64,000 bases of DNA. Origin: Tetranychus cinnabarinus (lineage: Eukaryota; Arthropoda; Arachnida; Trombidiformes; Tetranychidae). The DNA lies in the NCBI GenBank assembly GCA_022266195.1, contig WHVY01000001.1:7998001-8062000 (forward strand). Reading direction: 5' to 3'. The notes below the pieces were generated by a model that saw only the letters and a list, made by a program, of their open reading frames with translations, was not told the DNA's origin and ran no database searches. The position numbers and the translations under genes were made by a program. This document shows positions 34,726 to 47,860 of the stretch, piece by piece; the stretch's first letter is position 1, and every line of letters starts with the position of its first letter.

Positions 34726-36559
34726 GTTGCTCGCCAATATAATCTCCTGTCAATCTATCTATTCATCAATTAATTAATTGTACCATCAATGATTACACGA
34801 GCGCTGAAAATTCAACCACCAGAAACTCACAAGGCGATTTTTTATCCACTTTTTTATTTCTTCAGTTTTCCATGAAACTAGAAAACACAAAAGGCTCCAT
34901 AAAAAACGAATCACTGAGAAGATGATACGACTTTACAATTGTAAATATACTGCGTTTTCCTACTGTTTTGACAAACTCCTTTATCATTGTTTTTCCTTCC
35001 TATTCTCTTCCCATCATCTGCCATTGATTTGTTTTTTATATTTTTTTCTTTATGAGTATGGACCTGAGTCCGAATCAAGACTTGTCCAATGAAAATTGGA
35101 ATTAAAACTTTTAAAAATGTGATTCAAACATCTTTCTCTTTTTTCAATCATAACCAGTAAACATGTCTTACGGCCAGGCTTTGTGTTGCTTTATATAATC
35201 GTGGTTTAACTTTATTAGATCAAGATCTTGGTTATCTTTATGCAGTGAAACAGTGTTTTCATAAAAATTCATGGCTTCCATTTGGGAATTACTATTTGCT
35301 CCATAAGAAGTAAATAGGAATAACATTTCTTTTCATTGGATTAAATTGAAATTGTCATTTGAATTTTCTTGAGCAAACTAATTATCTGTTAAATTTGCTT
35401 ATTGATCAAGGTTGATGATCACCTTTACTACCTTAGGCAAATTGTAACTGGTAAACGAGCAGAAAAAGTAAAAGAAACGCTTTCCAAGGTTTTTTTCCTT
35501 TAGATTGCACCGATGCTTAAACATTTCACTTTTACTATTTCTCATCTTTCTTTACTTTCTCTCTCTCTACTTTCTTTACTTACTTTTTTCCCTTTACTTC
35601 TCTCCTTTTCTTCCTTTACCTGATCACTCAGATAATCTTAAGAAACACCAAAACTAGTCCATGGTCTGTAAGAACAGGTTTTTTTGCCTTTTAGCTTGAA
35701 GATAACTAAAGCCAAAATCAAAATAAAATATAATTAGCAATACAAATAGTAGAAAAGTTGGAAAATTTTTACCTTCTCTCCATTACGATTTCCATACCTT
35801 TTTTCACGATTAACTCTGGTACGTAAGCAGATGACTCTTTCACATTTTTAGTGACCGTTTCATGCAAAACAAAAAAACTGGTCTTTCGATTTCTCATTAA
35901 CATACATATCCGAAGGGATTTTTTATCACTATTATTCCCAAAGATGATTATTTATAGTTGTTATTGGGTTTAATATTTACAACATTGGATTTTTGTTGGA
36001 TTGATTTACATCAGTGAAGCAAACTTGATGAAAGTAGTGAGTCACTTTCAGTGACTTCAATAGATTCAATATTTAAACTTAAAAATGACTGAATATCATT
36101 AACCGTGCACTATCAAACATTAGCCAAATGCGGATCTCTTTATATTTTGTCATCTACAATACACGAAGGCACGAATAAGCACGAAAAAATTCGCACAAGC
36201 AAGGGCTTCCCTTGTAAGATTAACGACTGAACAAAAATCACAGTTGATGGCAACTTGCACTGATTCACTTTCATTACGAGATGATTTGTGAGTAACAGAT
36301 GAATGGTTTCAATTGATATTGTTTCTTTTTCCGACTCATGGCAAAACTCTCGATGACTGTTGATCTTTCTCACTTATTTAGTGTCTTCTTTGCTTTATAT
36401 TAATATTTAACTCAAGACTTCTACTTGAAATCACATCATCTAAACTAGAAAATAAGGATGCTTTTTAAACAATACACAACAAAAGGTTGAAACACAGAAA
36501 ACATCGAACAATGTTTATTGGCAATCAAGCAGAGTGCTTATAAGTGAGTCAAGATCACT
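34726..36559. other. ABCH2 downstream flank
   Basis: The first 400 bases or so follow the ABCH1 flank closely, including the 69-bp block at 34908-34976 and the GAGTCCGAATCAAGACTTG block. After that only islands are shared: TATATAATCG.GG (35190-35215), the LRQIV-coding island (35420-35480) and a CATGG island (about 35650). I see no intact gene. Confidence 0.5.
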
Positions 36560-37820
36560 GATGTTGGAAATTTTCAAAGGCACCAAGACCAAGCGCGTCC
36601 GAAAGCAACCCGTTTAGAACTCAAAGACAGGACCAAATCAAATATGAGTGTTTATAAGCTAATGTGGTTGGTGATAATGGGCAAACGGGCATTTTCGTTG
36701 TTTCTTTCCGTCAACATTATTCTAATCATCAATTTCAATCAAAAATCTTGATATGGTTTAATTTTTTGAAACTGTTTCTTATTTCAACCCAAACTGATAT
36801 GTTGATACAATGGACAGTAATGAAGATAGCAACATCAGGTTTGTCTGTTGGGCAACTTTAATAATTCAATTTGACCTGTGGAAAGTTCACACTAAAGCAA
36901 GCAAAGGTAAATAAAGCGAAAACCGTCTCGACTGTGCCAACCATTTTCATTTCTTTTGTAACATGGGTTGGGTAAGGTAATGCTAGGTTTCTGGTAAACA
37001 TATGAGATTCAAGGAAAGTTCATTATTTGTATATCTCTTTTCACATCCATACCGTTTGATTCAAGTAGATTCAAATCGTTTGATTGTATTTAAACTTTCT
37101 GAAGCAATTGAATAAGCCTTTCTCAATTTCGGCACCAATAGTTCTGACGATGCCGTATAAAATGACGGGACATGAACAAAGATAAGTTGTTAGATAATTT
37201 TTTCTAGAATTACATTATTGAACATGAATAATCCACATTCCTTCTTATTTAGCTTTTCCCTTGACCAAGGCAGTGGTTCAATGAATCTGGCAATGGATTG
37301 GTTGGAAATGATATTGAAATAACATTCGAATGGACCTTGACAGCTGAAGCTTGGGATGAAAAGGGCTTTGATACAGATGATTTAACTCGACTTTATGTCT
37401 CGATGTTAGATGATAATGATACTGAACCGCATCGGTTCATTTGTTTGCCTTCTCAGAAAATTCTTACAGTTTATCGAGACAACAAGTAGGATCATTGGGA
37501 AAGATATGAGGACAAAATATTCTGCACTAAATGACTCAATTCAAAGCATCTGAGTTAAATAGAATCTATGATTACAAGATGATTCTCAACGAACATCTCG
37601 TTTTTAAACATCAACATCAGAGAAAGATTCAACTAATAAATTATGTGAAAAGATGTGAATGTAAATACTCCAACTCATCAACTTTCTAAACTCAAAATGA
37701 ACAATCAGATTTTGAACTGGATGATGACTGCACCTACACTTCAAGTCCTCCAAAAGACCCAAGAATCTATTATGATGCTCAACCATGGTTGTTATGTCCA
37801 TCAAACTCTTTACCCTTATT
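36560..37820 (+). pseudogene. Coding-like fragments of a decayed gene
   Basis: Several plus-strand pieces have protein-like composition but are separated by stops and frame changes. One at 36664-36861 contains VGDNGQTGIFVVSFRQHYSN. One at about 37298-37489 contains IEITFEWTLTAEAWDEKGFD and RFICLPSQKILTVYRDN. One at about 37690-37830 contains SDFELDDDCTYTSSPPKDPR. The middle piece has a pattern (N.I.F..T) loosely like part of the decayed gene at 29751-29906, so both could be remnants of one duplicated neighbour gene. No family is recognised, and an intact spliced gene is not excluded. Confidence 0.4.
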
Positions 37821-38427
37821 TGATATAATAAGTTATTAAAGTAATTTTGAGAAAGTAAATAATGAAACCTATTCTCTGAAAAGCAATAATTCTGATTTTA
37901 TACATGAAAGAATGGCAATTCAGCTTTTGTTCAACTCATCATAGATGACACCAGTTGTACTGATTTTTCAGTATAAAATGCTCCATTAAAGATGAATTGT
38001 AATCAACTATTTTTTGAATTGTTAAACTATATTTCAATAATCTGTGAATCCAGTTACTAAACTACAAACACTTGTAAATTAGGCTTCTAGCTATTCAAAC
38101 GAAAATATTCTTGCATTTAAAATCATTTAACTTTTCAACCAGCGAACTACTGTTCTGAAAATTTTCCTCTGACAAGTTGCGAGTTAATTTTCTGATTAAA
38201 GAGGCAGAATTTAATTGTTATCTCGATATCGTATATCTAAATTCAATAAACGGTAAAATATTGCATTATATGTATCAATTTTGCTAGACCTTAACCTTTC
38301 CCTAAAACTCTAGATGTTCATAATAACTTGTACTCGGCCAGTTATACACATACAGTACCATGCTCGTATTACACAAACATCTCTTTGGGTTATTCATCGA
38401 CTGTGAATTTGCTCTTTGTATTCACAA

Positions 38428-38855
38428 GGGAGCATACCCAAGTATGAAATCGATATAGAGATTTTATTGGTCGCTATCAGCGCATTAGAACTTGTTAAAG
38501 ATAAATATAACAAAATTATCTGCTATCTTTTCGATTTTGATGTTTTATCGCCTTTTTTCTTGAAAAATTTGCATGCTTTTCTATGAGGATTTGAATTTGT
38601 TTTATTGAATGCATCTAACGAATACTCTGATTGTGCAATAAAAAGTATGTTTCTGTTTCAACATTTCAAAGTTTGAAAAATGAACTTACAAATCCTCATA
38701 GAAAAGCATACAAATTTTTCAAGAAAAAAGGCGATAAAACACCAAAATCGAAAAGATAGCAGATAATTTTGTTATATTTATCTTTAACAAGTTCTAATGC
38801 GCTGATAGCGACCAATAAAATCTCTATATCGATTTCATACTTGGGTATGTTCCCT
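38428..38855. mobile_element. Foldback / MITE-like element with long inverted arms
   Basis: The left arm (38428-38593) and right arm (38689-38855) are reverse complements over about 166 bases with only a few mismatches, around a 95-base spacer. Arm ends read GGGAGCATACCCAAG on the left and its near complement CTTGGGTATGTTCCC on the right. There is no transposase frame. Such structures are typical of non-autonomous foldback DNA transposons. I cannot see a clear target-site duplication. The transcript would form a long hairpin. Confidence 0.8.
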
Positions 38856-39418
38856 CGTCAGTATTTTTGATGAGATGTTGCTTCAATACTTTATTAAAGT
38901 GAGAGATGAATAAAATTCATGTGTCATCATTATTGAATATAATCCTGACTTTACTTTATCCTTGTCAATTTTTTTGGTTAAAAGTTGAATTATTGTTGCT
39001 TCTTGTACAATGTTCCTGTATCATGTACCTGTAAATGTAACTCTTGAAACCAGCCAAAAGCAAATTGAACACGGTTCTAGCCACATCCAAGATCAGACTA
39101 GATTAAATGTCAGTCTTCATTTGATTGTTATTTAGTTATTGAGTTGACTCTAGGCTAAACAATTTTAGACATATTCTTGACCAATATTATGATCACATAA
39201 ACCTCTTTTGGTTTAGCCTGCATTAAGCCAAGAACCAAAAAACAGTGAATATATTTTGTATTTATAAAATTTATGACAGTGTATATTGTATTCAATTTAA
39301 GGGTCAAGTTTCCCATCTTTTTAATCGTTTATATCGTCTATACTATACAGGATAAATAGCCTTTTAACAGTCAATTATACAGTAAACGGCAAGTGATTAT
39401 ATTGTGCATCATTAAACA

Positions 39419-39424
39419 TTTATT
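39419..39424 (-). terminator. Polyadenylation signal candidate for the dopamine receptor
   Basis: AATAAA on the minus strand, about 155 bases beyond the receptor stop codon. Confidence 0.4.
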
Positions 39425-39575
39425 GAAAATTGTTGTCCAAAATCTTTAACATTCAATATGAATTTAACGAGTTTGATGAGTTGTTAGTCTTTTCCTCGTA
39501 AACTTTCATCATTCCAATTTACATATCAAGAATTGTTGACCAGTTGACCAGCCAAAACAGAGCTTAAAAGCACTG

Positions 39576-42500
39576 TCACCTCGAGGAAAAGGTTGATTCA
39601 ATAATTTTCTTAAATGCTTTACGGAACTCGGGATTAAATATGGTATAAATGACTGGATTAACACAACTGTTCATATAACCAAGCCAAGTTGTTAATAGGA
39701 AGACATTCATTCCAGGTTTACAATCGTCTGATTTCAATTTGATACAAATGGCGTCTATTATGTTACAAGTAAAAAATGGTGCCCAGCAAATCAGGAAAAC
39801 ACCTAAGAGAAGAGAAGAGAAAAATTAAGATTAGATGTTGATGAAAAAGCAGGAGTAAATTGTTACATGGTAAACCATGGTAGAATCGGAAGGAAGGAAA
39901 GATGATCACAAATTATCATGAATGTTGAAAGTAATTAGGATGAGCCAAGAAGCTTACAATGAGCTGATATCTGAAAGGATCAAAATAAATTAATGAGCGA
40001 TTGATAAATAGAAGAGTCAAGAAACGTCAGGTTAAATACACGAGATGATAAAAATGAAGATGAATGGCAGAATAATGAGAATAATAAGAATGGAAGAAAA
40101 TAGCGAAAAAATATTAATAGTAACTATCAAGTGACCATCAGTGATGACAACCAATGATAGGATTTCAAGTTGGGGTTAGAGATGTAAGAAATAATTAACG
40201 TTAAGCTGACTAACAAAGGTTACAATTCATTTTGACAACAAAAGGTAAAATATTAATATTAACAAAACATCATTATTAATATTGTTTCTCTTTATCATTT
40301 CACTTACAGGCAATTAACATGGAAGTTTATGTGTAGAAAAGGGCTTGAGCCAGAAGTGAAAAACACACACAAAAAAAGTAAATTAACATATTCGGATTCT
40401 GATTGAACCAAAATGTATTGTATTAATCACTTGATCGTCACATCAGTAGGCAGCAAGAACAAAAAAACCACAATCAGCTTTCAACATGAATATGATGTTT
40501 ACACAAATGTATGGTCACATGAATATATCAAGACAATATAATATTAACATTCACTTTCACATTAACCTGAGGATAAGAAATAATATTTGGTTTCATTTTC
40601 TGTACTTTTGTTTTCCTTTTTTTCTCTCTCTTTATTCCATGTTGCCTTATTGGAGAGGGCAAAAGAAAGTGTAAGCTTTTTTCTTCTTCATATTGTCAGG
40701 CATCAAGATGAGTACGTTGAAGCTGAGTATTTTCACAATGATTCTTGAAGACAGGAAAAACCTTGATTGGGTTCAGTTCCCATAAGAGAGTTGAAAAGGA
40801 CAGGTTAAACTTGGACTAGACAAAGAATGAAACAAAATTACAATTGTTCCCTTTCAATCAATAATAAATCAATGGATATCTTGACGACTTATGTTTGGTC
40901 TCTAATCACATTATCAAGAGTCAAGGAAGCACAAAACTCTGTCAAGCTAAATCATAATACATCTCAAGAGGGATCAGAAACTCCTTAATCAGTGTGCCAA
41001 CACAAAACGAAGCAAACAAAAGGCAAAAAAAACAAAGAAAATCCGTAAATTAACTGAAAAAAGGAATGAACTATCGAAGGGAAAAAGTGTTAAACTACTA
41101 AAGAGCCATCTTTTGGTGGAAATTATTACATTAAAATTACGAAAAATTGCATAATATTTTAAATTTTCCGCATTTTATTCCACTTGTCGCCATCTTTCGG
41201 CTGTTGATTCGTCAATCTAACGTTCGATTAAAAAGTTTATTTGTTTAATCAAGTTTTTACGTAATCATTCATGGAGTTATCATCTTTTTCCATCTATTTA
41301 CACTTTGTTGGCTTAATAAAATATTTACCTAAGACGATGGCCAATGTCTTCGTTGCTTTCCTTTCTCTCTTGGCTGAAGCTTTTTCACGACGTTTGGCAC
41401 TAGTTTTATGTTTCCTTCCAAGATTGAAACGTGATCGTTTCTTTACTGGTTGTTGTTGCTGTTGTTTACCTTTCAACCCATTTTCAGCTGGTGTTCGACT
41501 TGATTCACTTATACTAATCAGTTTATTTAATTTATCGTTGTTTTCAACATTATTCAATTTTTCATCATTAGTCTTTAACTCTTGACTTTCACCATAACCT
41601 CCTGAAGATGAGGACGATGTAACCATAGCACCAAAACCGACCCCATCTTCGGCAGTTGATTTGTTTTTCGGTGAGTTTGGACGACTTGAAGCACTCTCGG
41701 CTGTAGGATTGTAAACACAAAAGGGTGTCTCTTCAAAAGCTGAAGCTCCATAACCGGAATCATTGCCATATTGTCGTATTCCTATTGTATCAATGTCTTC
41801 AGATAGCTTTCTAATTTCCGATGAAGGCAAACAACCGTGATGGCACGATGAAAGATTACCTTTATCTCGATTATTAATGTTATTTTTATTTTCATCATTT
41901 TTTGTTCCACAGCAGTCTCGATTAACTGTCTGCTTGTTGGCTATTATGTGACACTCCAGGGGATCATTGGTACCTCCAGAGCATCCAGTCGCATCTATTT
42001 CCCGGTCATCTTCATCGTCATCTTCGACTGATCCACTTCCATTATTTGTGTACCCTTCACTCTCTATTATTTTTGGCAAAATGGATTTTTGGCCCAATCC
42101 TGAATTACCTTGTACTTTATTGGTATTTTTACCTGAACCTCCCTGGGTCCCGGTTCCATCTTGATGTTGACTGGTATGAGAAGAAACATTAGAAGAATTG
42201 GAATTTCGTTTTCTTCCAAGAAATCCTGTTCTCTCTTTGAGCTTTGCTGTTTCACTTTTATTTTCAATAACCAAAACTGTATGAGATGAATCAGTTGAAC
42301 TAGTGGGCTTATTCTTTGAACCTATCGACATTTTGGCTCGATCATGGATTGCCTTGAAAATCTTGTAATACAAGAATACCATGAGAACACAGGGAATATA
42401 AAAAGATCCTAATGAAGATAAAAAGATGAAATCTGAATTGTAAAATATACAAAGCTCTGGTCGCCGTTCGGCAGATGTATTGAGGCCAAAAACAATCGGT

Positions 42501-45380
42501 GAACCAATCGCTGCGGAAACAATCCAAACGATGGCGATTGTTAAAGAGACTCGCGTTTTACTTTTATGTTTGGCATACCTAATTGGCCTGGTTACAGCGA
42601 TAAACCTGTAAGAGAAAAATGAAAAACAAAACTTGGAGTTAAATCTGCAAATTGTGATCATCTCGATAAGGTACACATACAATTTAAACTAACATAGCAG
42701 TCTACTAGCACATTGGGCAATCATTCAATTAACTGATTCATTCTTTCAGATTTTTTTATTGTTCTCAGATTCTGGCCTTATTCTTTCAGTTGTTAAACTA
42801 ACGTCATTTTATTACTCTTATTTACATTGTTACCAATCCGATTATCCTTATAAACTTTCGGCAGGTTGGATGGTGATAATGATGATGATAATTAAAAGAT
42901 CAACCACGAATGAAAGGCTCAAAAGAAGTAAAGTAGATGACAGAAAAGCTGTGAAAAAATGAAAAGCTAATACAAGCCAACATTAAGAAGCTCAAGAAGA
43001 TGGTACAGATGGAGAGAAAAGATAAAGATTAAGAGGAGAAAAGAAAGGTAAAGATTTAAGGTTTATGTGGAGATGAAAACCTTTTTTTTCTTCATTTTAT
43101 TCGGATTGAATTGATTGTTCGTTAATAGAATTATTCAATAGGATTGATTAAAAGGCAAAGGTTTATTGAACATCAAAAAGAAAGATGTCAAGATATTGGT
43201 TAGAATCTCAATGATGATAAAGAAACGTCGGTCATTTTTTCAATTCTTGGACAAAAAAAGGATATCGATACTGATGAAACACCAAGGAAAAGATGAAAAA
43301 ATTCCAATACCTGCAAATGACGATAGACTGTCTGAATTTTTCATGATTCGAGTTGTTTTGTTCACACAAAGATTTGTTTTGAATTTTCAATTTTGTTTCA
43401 ATTTGGTTTTACAATTGAAGGATCGATTAATATTGAAAGTGAATCAAGTGATTAACCTGATTTTCCTGGTAAACAACAAGATGAATAAAAAAAACTTCAC
43501 TGATAGTTGACATTTCTGAAGAGGATTCATTCGATCTTAAAGACTAAAGAAAGCAAGATAATGTAATAATAAAGTTATGAAGCGGATCCAAGACGAAAGG
43601 TTCAAGATGATGATGAAAAGATTGTGAAAGATGAACCCAAATATACAAGAGGAAATCATGTTTTAAATCTGTTTGATACTCCAAGATTTGGTTCGCTTCT
43701 TTTTTTATCAAACTTTCAAAATGAAATAACCAATCTTCCAAAACCCTAAAGATTCATTATTGAAGCAAGAATAAGAAGAAAAGGGAAAGGCGAAGAAAAA
43801 AAAGTTCTACTTTCATCATCATTCACATTTTCACCATCCACCGCTGTTATCATCATCAAGTATTTACTCAATCAAAATCAAGTTCATCATCTTTTTTATT
43901 ACATGATATACTCTAACAAGGAGTAACTAGTTAATTTTGATGGTTTAAACAGTACCAAGGGAACCGGAAACCCAATTGACATTCTTTCAACTTGATCATC
44001 AACAACAACATTAAATCCAATTTAGTGGATCCAGAAAGAGCGTAAAAACTGTTTCCAATTATATTAACATTCCATCTCAATATCATCATCTTGGATTAGC
44101 TTGATACACCATATTGCATTGTTAGCTGTTAATGGTTCAACAAATTATCAGGCCAAAGAAAAAAAAGATTCAAAAGTTTCATCCAATATTGACTTAACTT
44201 TTCCTTTGAGCTGAATAACTTGAAATCCCAGGAAAAAAGAAAAAAAAGCTCGGCAAATCTTCAACAATGAAAATGAACTCCTGTTATTTAATCATAATAC
44301 AACACAATTCACTCATAGTTTACATAATTAATGAATTGTCTTTGGTTATATATATTTAATTAATGAGCAACGTTTATCAATGATGAGCCAACAATAAGGT
44401 AATACAATTGGATAATAACTAAACTATTAAATGACTATAAATTACCGTCAGGTATGATGTTCATTCAACGTGAATAGGTAAAGATTTTACCAATTAGCTT
44501 CATATTTCTTGCTACTGGTTAAACAATTTATCTGACAACTTATTTAACAATTTGCTCTACAATTTATTTTACAGTTTCAATTGTCAACCATTAAACGAAC
44601 GATTGTCTTGGTGGTTAATTAGAAAAGCAACTTTTAACTTGGAAGCCAAGAAAAAAGTAATGAAAATTGAGTCGACTAAAAGTGATCAACAAGATGATTA
44701 TGGAGTAAAGTAGGGACAATTAAGGAGCTCGTCAATTGGACAGCAAAGTTAATTACTATGCTAATTGAATTTGCTAAATGAACAAAGTTAAATTAAAGTT
44801 AAAGCATTAACCAAAGCTTGAGTAAGTTTCATGGAGCAGATAATAATGAATGTACACTTTGTTAAAGGATGAACACTAGGATGAACAAATTAAACTCTCA
44901 GAGGAACCATAACACAATTAGAATAAGATTTTTGTATTGAAGGGAAATACAAGGAAAGAGAAAGAGTAACATTCAAAAGACAATTGACAATTAAATAAAT
45001 TTATATTGCTAGTTAGAGGACAATTTGTTTGACTAATCATAAGATTAATTACATTTTGATTTGACATTATTGCAGGTTGTTTCTTGGATATTGGTTAAAG
45101 GGAAAGGCCTCGATCTGGAAATTGACTGGTTCACTCGCAATCACTGTAGACTGTAAATCAATGGGTAAACCCTTGAAGTGGTTCAACATTTCCAGATTTT
45201 CCCATTTACTCAACGATACAATTGTGAAAATTGTAAACTCGAAAAATTCAACATTAATTGAGAGACTTACCTATCAATACTGATGGCAACCAGGTTAAGT
45301 ATTGAAGCAGTACTGGCTGTAACATCAACGGCAATATAAAGATCACAAAGTGTTTCACTCAATTCCCAATCAACATTTAT
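39576..45380 (-). CDS. Dop2R: D2-like dopamine receptor, 3' part (TM3 to C-terminus)
   Basis: Three minus-strand exons join in phase: 45380-45271, 42605-41329 and 39802-39576. They encode a class A amine receptor from ECL1 to the stop. Visible features, in order: the ECL1/TM3 Cys; Asp in DVTASTAS, the amine-binding position; ISIDRF, where DRY is usual; TM4 with Trp; TM5 with the catechol-binding serines in LSSLGSFY; an intracellular loop 3 of about 320 residues with a Gln run and acidic patches; TM6 CWAPFF; TM7 LTTWLGYMNSCVNPVIYTIF; and a very short tail. The long loop 3 and short tail are typical of Gi/o-coupled D2-like receptors. The TM6-TM7 match to arthropod D2-like receptors is strong. 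TM1-TM2 and the N-terminus were not found, so they lie beyond 64 kb or in exons I missed. Introns are 1.5 and 2.7 kb. Confidence 0.9.
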
Positions 45381-47684
45381 CTGTGTGGAAAGAAAGCACA
45401 TAAAGGTAAAAATTAAAAGCCATTTGGAACAAAAGGAAAGTTGAAAATGTATAACAAAGCCAAGGTATTATTTATCGACAATGTCAAAGGAATGGTTCAC
45501 CGTAAATCAAGACTGGAATAAGTACAGAAGCAAGCAAGAAAAGGAAAAAGCAACTCTTTTCATTGATCAAAATTTTGGAAGGAAAACAACAGAAAAGGAA
45601 AACAGAAAGGTTTACAAAAAAAAGGAAAAAATTTGATGACAAAACCATTTTTATGTATGATTTTGATGATTTATGATGAATGGATGAGTAAACAAAAGTA
45701 AACCTGTGATTAATATGAGTGAATCAAGGAAAAATGAAAAACTGTGGAAGTTGAAAGTTTCCATTTGAAAGTACTCGACACATGAGAAGTGCTAAAATCG
45801 ATTCCAAACTCCAAGCTTCAAATTCATTCTCATCGGCTGATCGCAGATTCTAATGGCAAAGGATAAAGACGATAACTTAGATGACTTATTCAACGACACC
45901 ATTCTTAATACTCCAGCACCTTTTAACGTTCAACTCAACATAATTTCATTTTTAAACCAAACAAATCATTTTCCTTAAATTTTGTCAAATTAGAGTTTCA
46001 ATATTTTATTCAAAAAGCTCTACAAAATATCAAATTCAATGTAGAATTGCAATTTTCCGAATGAATTGTTTTGGTTGTAACACAATTTTGACATTCTTGA
46101 GAGAAAATTTCAAACATTTAGCTTTTAATTGAAATTTAAGAGGCTGATTAATTTTATTATGAATTTTTCAATTGTAAAAAGTGTAAAAAAACTCGAGTTT
46201 TACCTTTTTCCTCTCTTTTCAACATTCAACATGTGAACACTGAGAATCTGTAAATTAATTTCTCAAGCAAATTGTTCAACTTGAGATGATAAATTGTTTT
46301 AATTTTTTCCTCACTTCAATTCACTTTCATTGATTCTCTGTTTAATTACTTAATTAAAAAATTGTCTTTACCAATTTAAATTCATCACATTTCACTCCAT
46401 TTTTTACTCTTTCACTTTTAGCTAGGTCAAGTAAAACATGTTTAGTTATTAACTTTTTTTTCACACTCTATACAGAATTATCAGGAAAAGCAGCAAAAAA
46501 AGTATCACCAAACAATGAAGACAATTGAATCTGATGAAATTCAAATTTATTCAACCTTGAATTTTTATTCATTCAGATAAGTTCATTATTAAACTTTTTT
46601 TCCGATTCCCTTTCACTTCAATTTGCAATCATTTAATTGAGTAAAGGTGAATGAAAACAAGATTCAGGAAAAAAAACAGTTAGTCTTTTGTGCGAGTTTC
46701 ATGATTATTAATCAGTGATGAAAGGTAAGTCAGAGAGTAAAAGATTACTTTTTTAATTGGAAGAAGAAAAAGTTAATGAAAATTGTTCATTTGAACGATG
46801 AAATTGCTCTCATATTTAAATACAATTAGTTGCTGGTTTGATTGTCATTTTCATATTCAATTATCAATTGTTGTTCAAACTGATAATTGAAATATCAACT
46901 TTCTTTTGTACAACTTTGCAAGAAACTTTCTTTTCATTTTCTTCTTTTCATCTTTTCTCCTGATTCCTGAATCGTGGCCATTCTGATGATGACAATTTTA
47001 CATCTTTCAATTGCAACTACAATTGATGATCAATGTTGAAGGTGATTTGATGAAAAATTTGCTTCTCTTCAAAACTCAATTTTGGATTCAACATTGACTT
47101 TAGTTTTTGGTTTTACTTTGCTTATTCACTGAAGACGGTATTATTAGTTAATTGAGCAATCAGCCCGATGCTTGAAATTCAGAGTTAATTAAACAATAAT
47201 GAATAGTCGACTGTTTAGACAAAATATCAAATGAGAAAAGTTTACCAATTAACTTTGGCTTTGATATAATGCATGGGGAAAGTGAATGTGTGTGTCTGTT
47301 GAAAAGAGATAGAAATGGATGGAATGAGGAAAATGAAGAAAATTGGAAAAGCCAAATCGAGGTTTGTTCATTTTCTAATGATGATAACAAGATGATAATA
47401 ATTAGATTGGTGAAGCTGTTTAGCGTCAAATTGAAATCAATTAACAGAACATTAATTAGTTAAAAGCAATGTGAACATTATATCACAGTTGTAGCGAACA
47501 GAAAAGGTTATTCAATGTGAAAAATTGAACAATTTTAACAAGTTAATCAAATAAACTGATGTAGAGTTGCATGGAATACATGGAATAATTGAAATTTGCT
47601 TCATACTTTATTCTGTTTATTCAGTAATTAAATTCAACAAATCTTTTTGATAAAGATTCACCTGTCAAGGGACGAGATGGAAGT
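45381..47684. other. AT-rich non-coding, probable receptor intron
   Basis: No exon is recognised. If the receptor continues upstream this is intron; the TM1-TM2 signature was not seen on the minus strand. Confidence 0.45.
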
Positions 47685-47860
47685 CTAGTTTTGAGCATTT
47701 CCATTGAATCAGAGTGAATGGAAAACTTGAATCTGCCAAATCAACAGAGAAAATTATTCAATGGAATCTCTAATTTTACAATAAAAGAAAACCCGTTTTT
47801 GAAAGAATGCAAAAATTGAAACATGTAGAGCTTGAAATATCTGAATGTTTATCACAGAGA
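47685..47860 (+). repeat. 176-bp direct repeat, left copy
   Basis: Matches 50023-50198 at 175 of 176 positions (one C/A difference), with no indels. The two copies bracket a 2.16-kb block of transposon-derived DNA. Confidence 0.9.

Noticed and set aside
43166..43510. 114-codon plus-strand frame inside a receptor intron
   Set aside because: Lys/Ile/Phe-rich composition typical of AT-rich non-coding DNA, no splice or family support, and antisense to the receptor gene.
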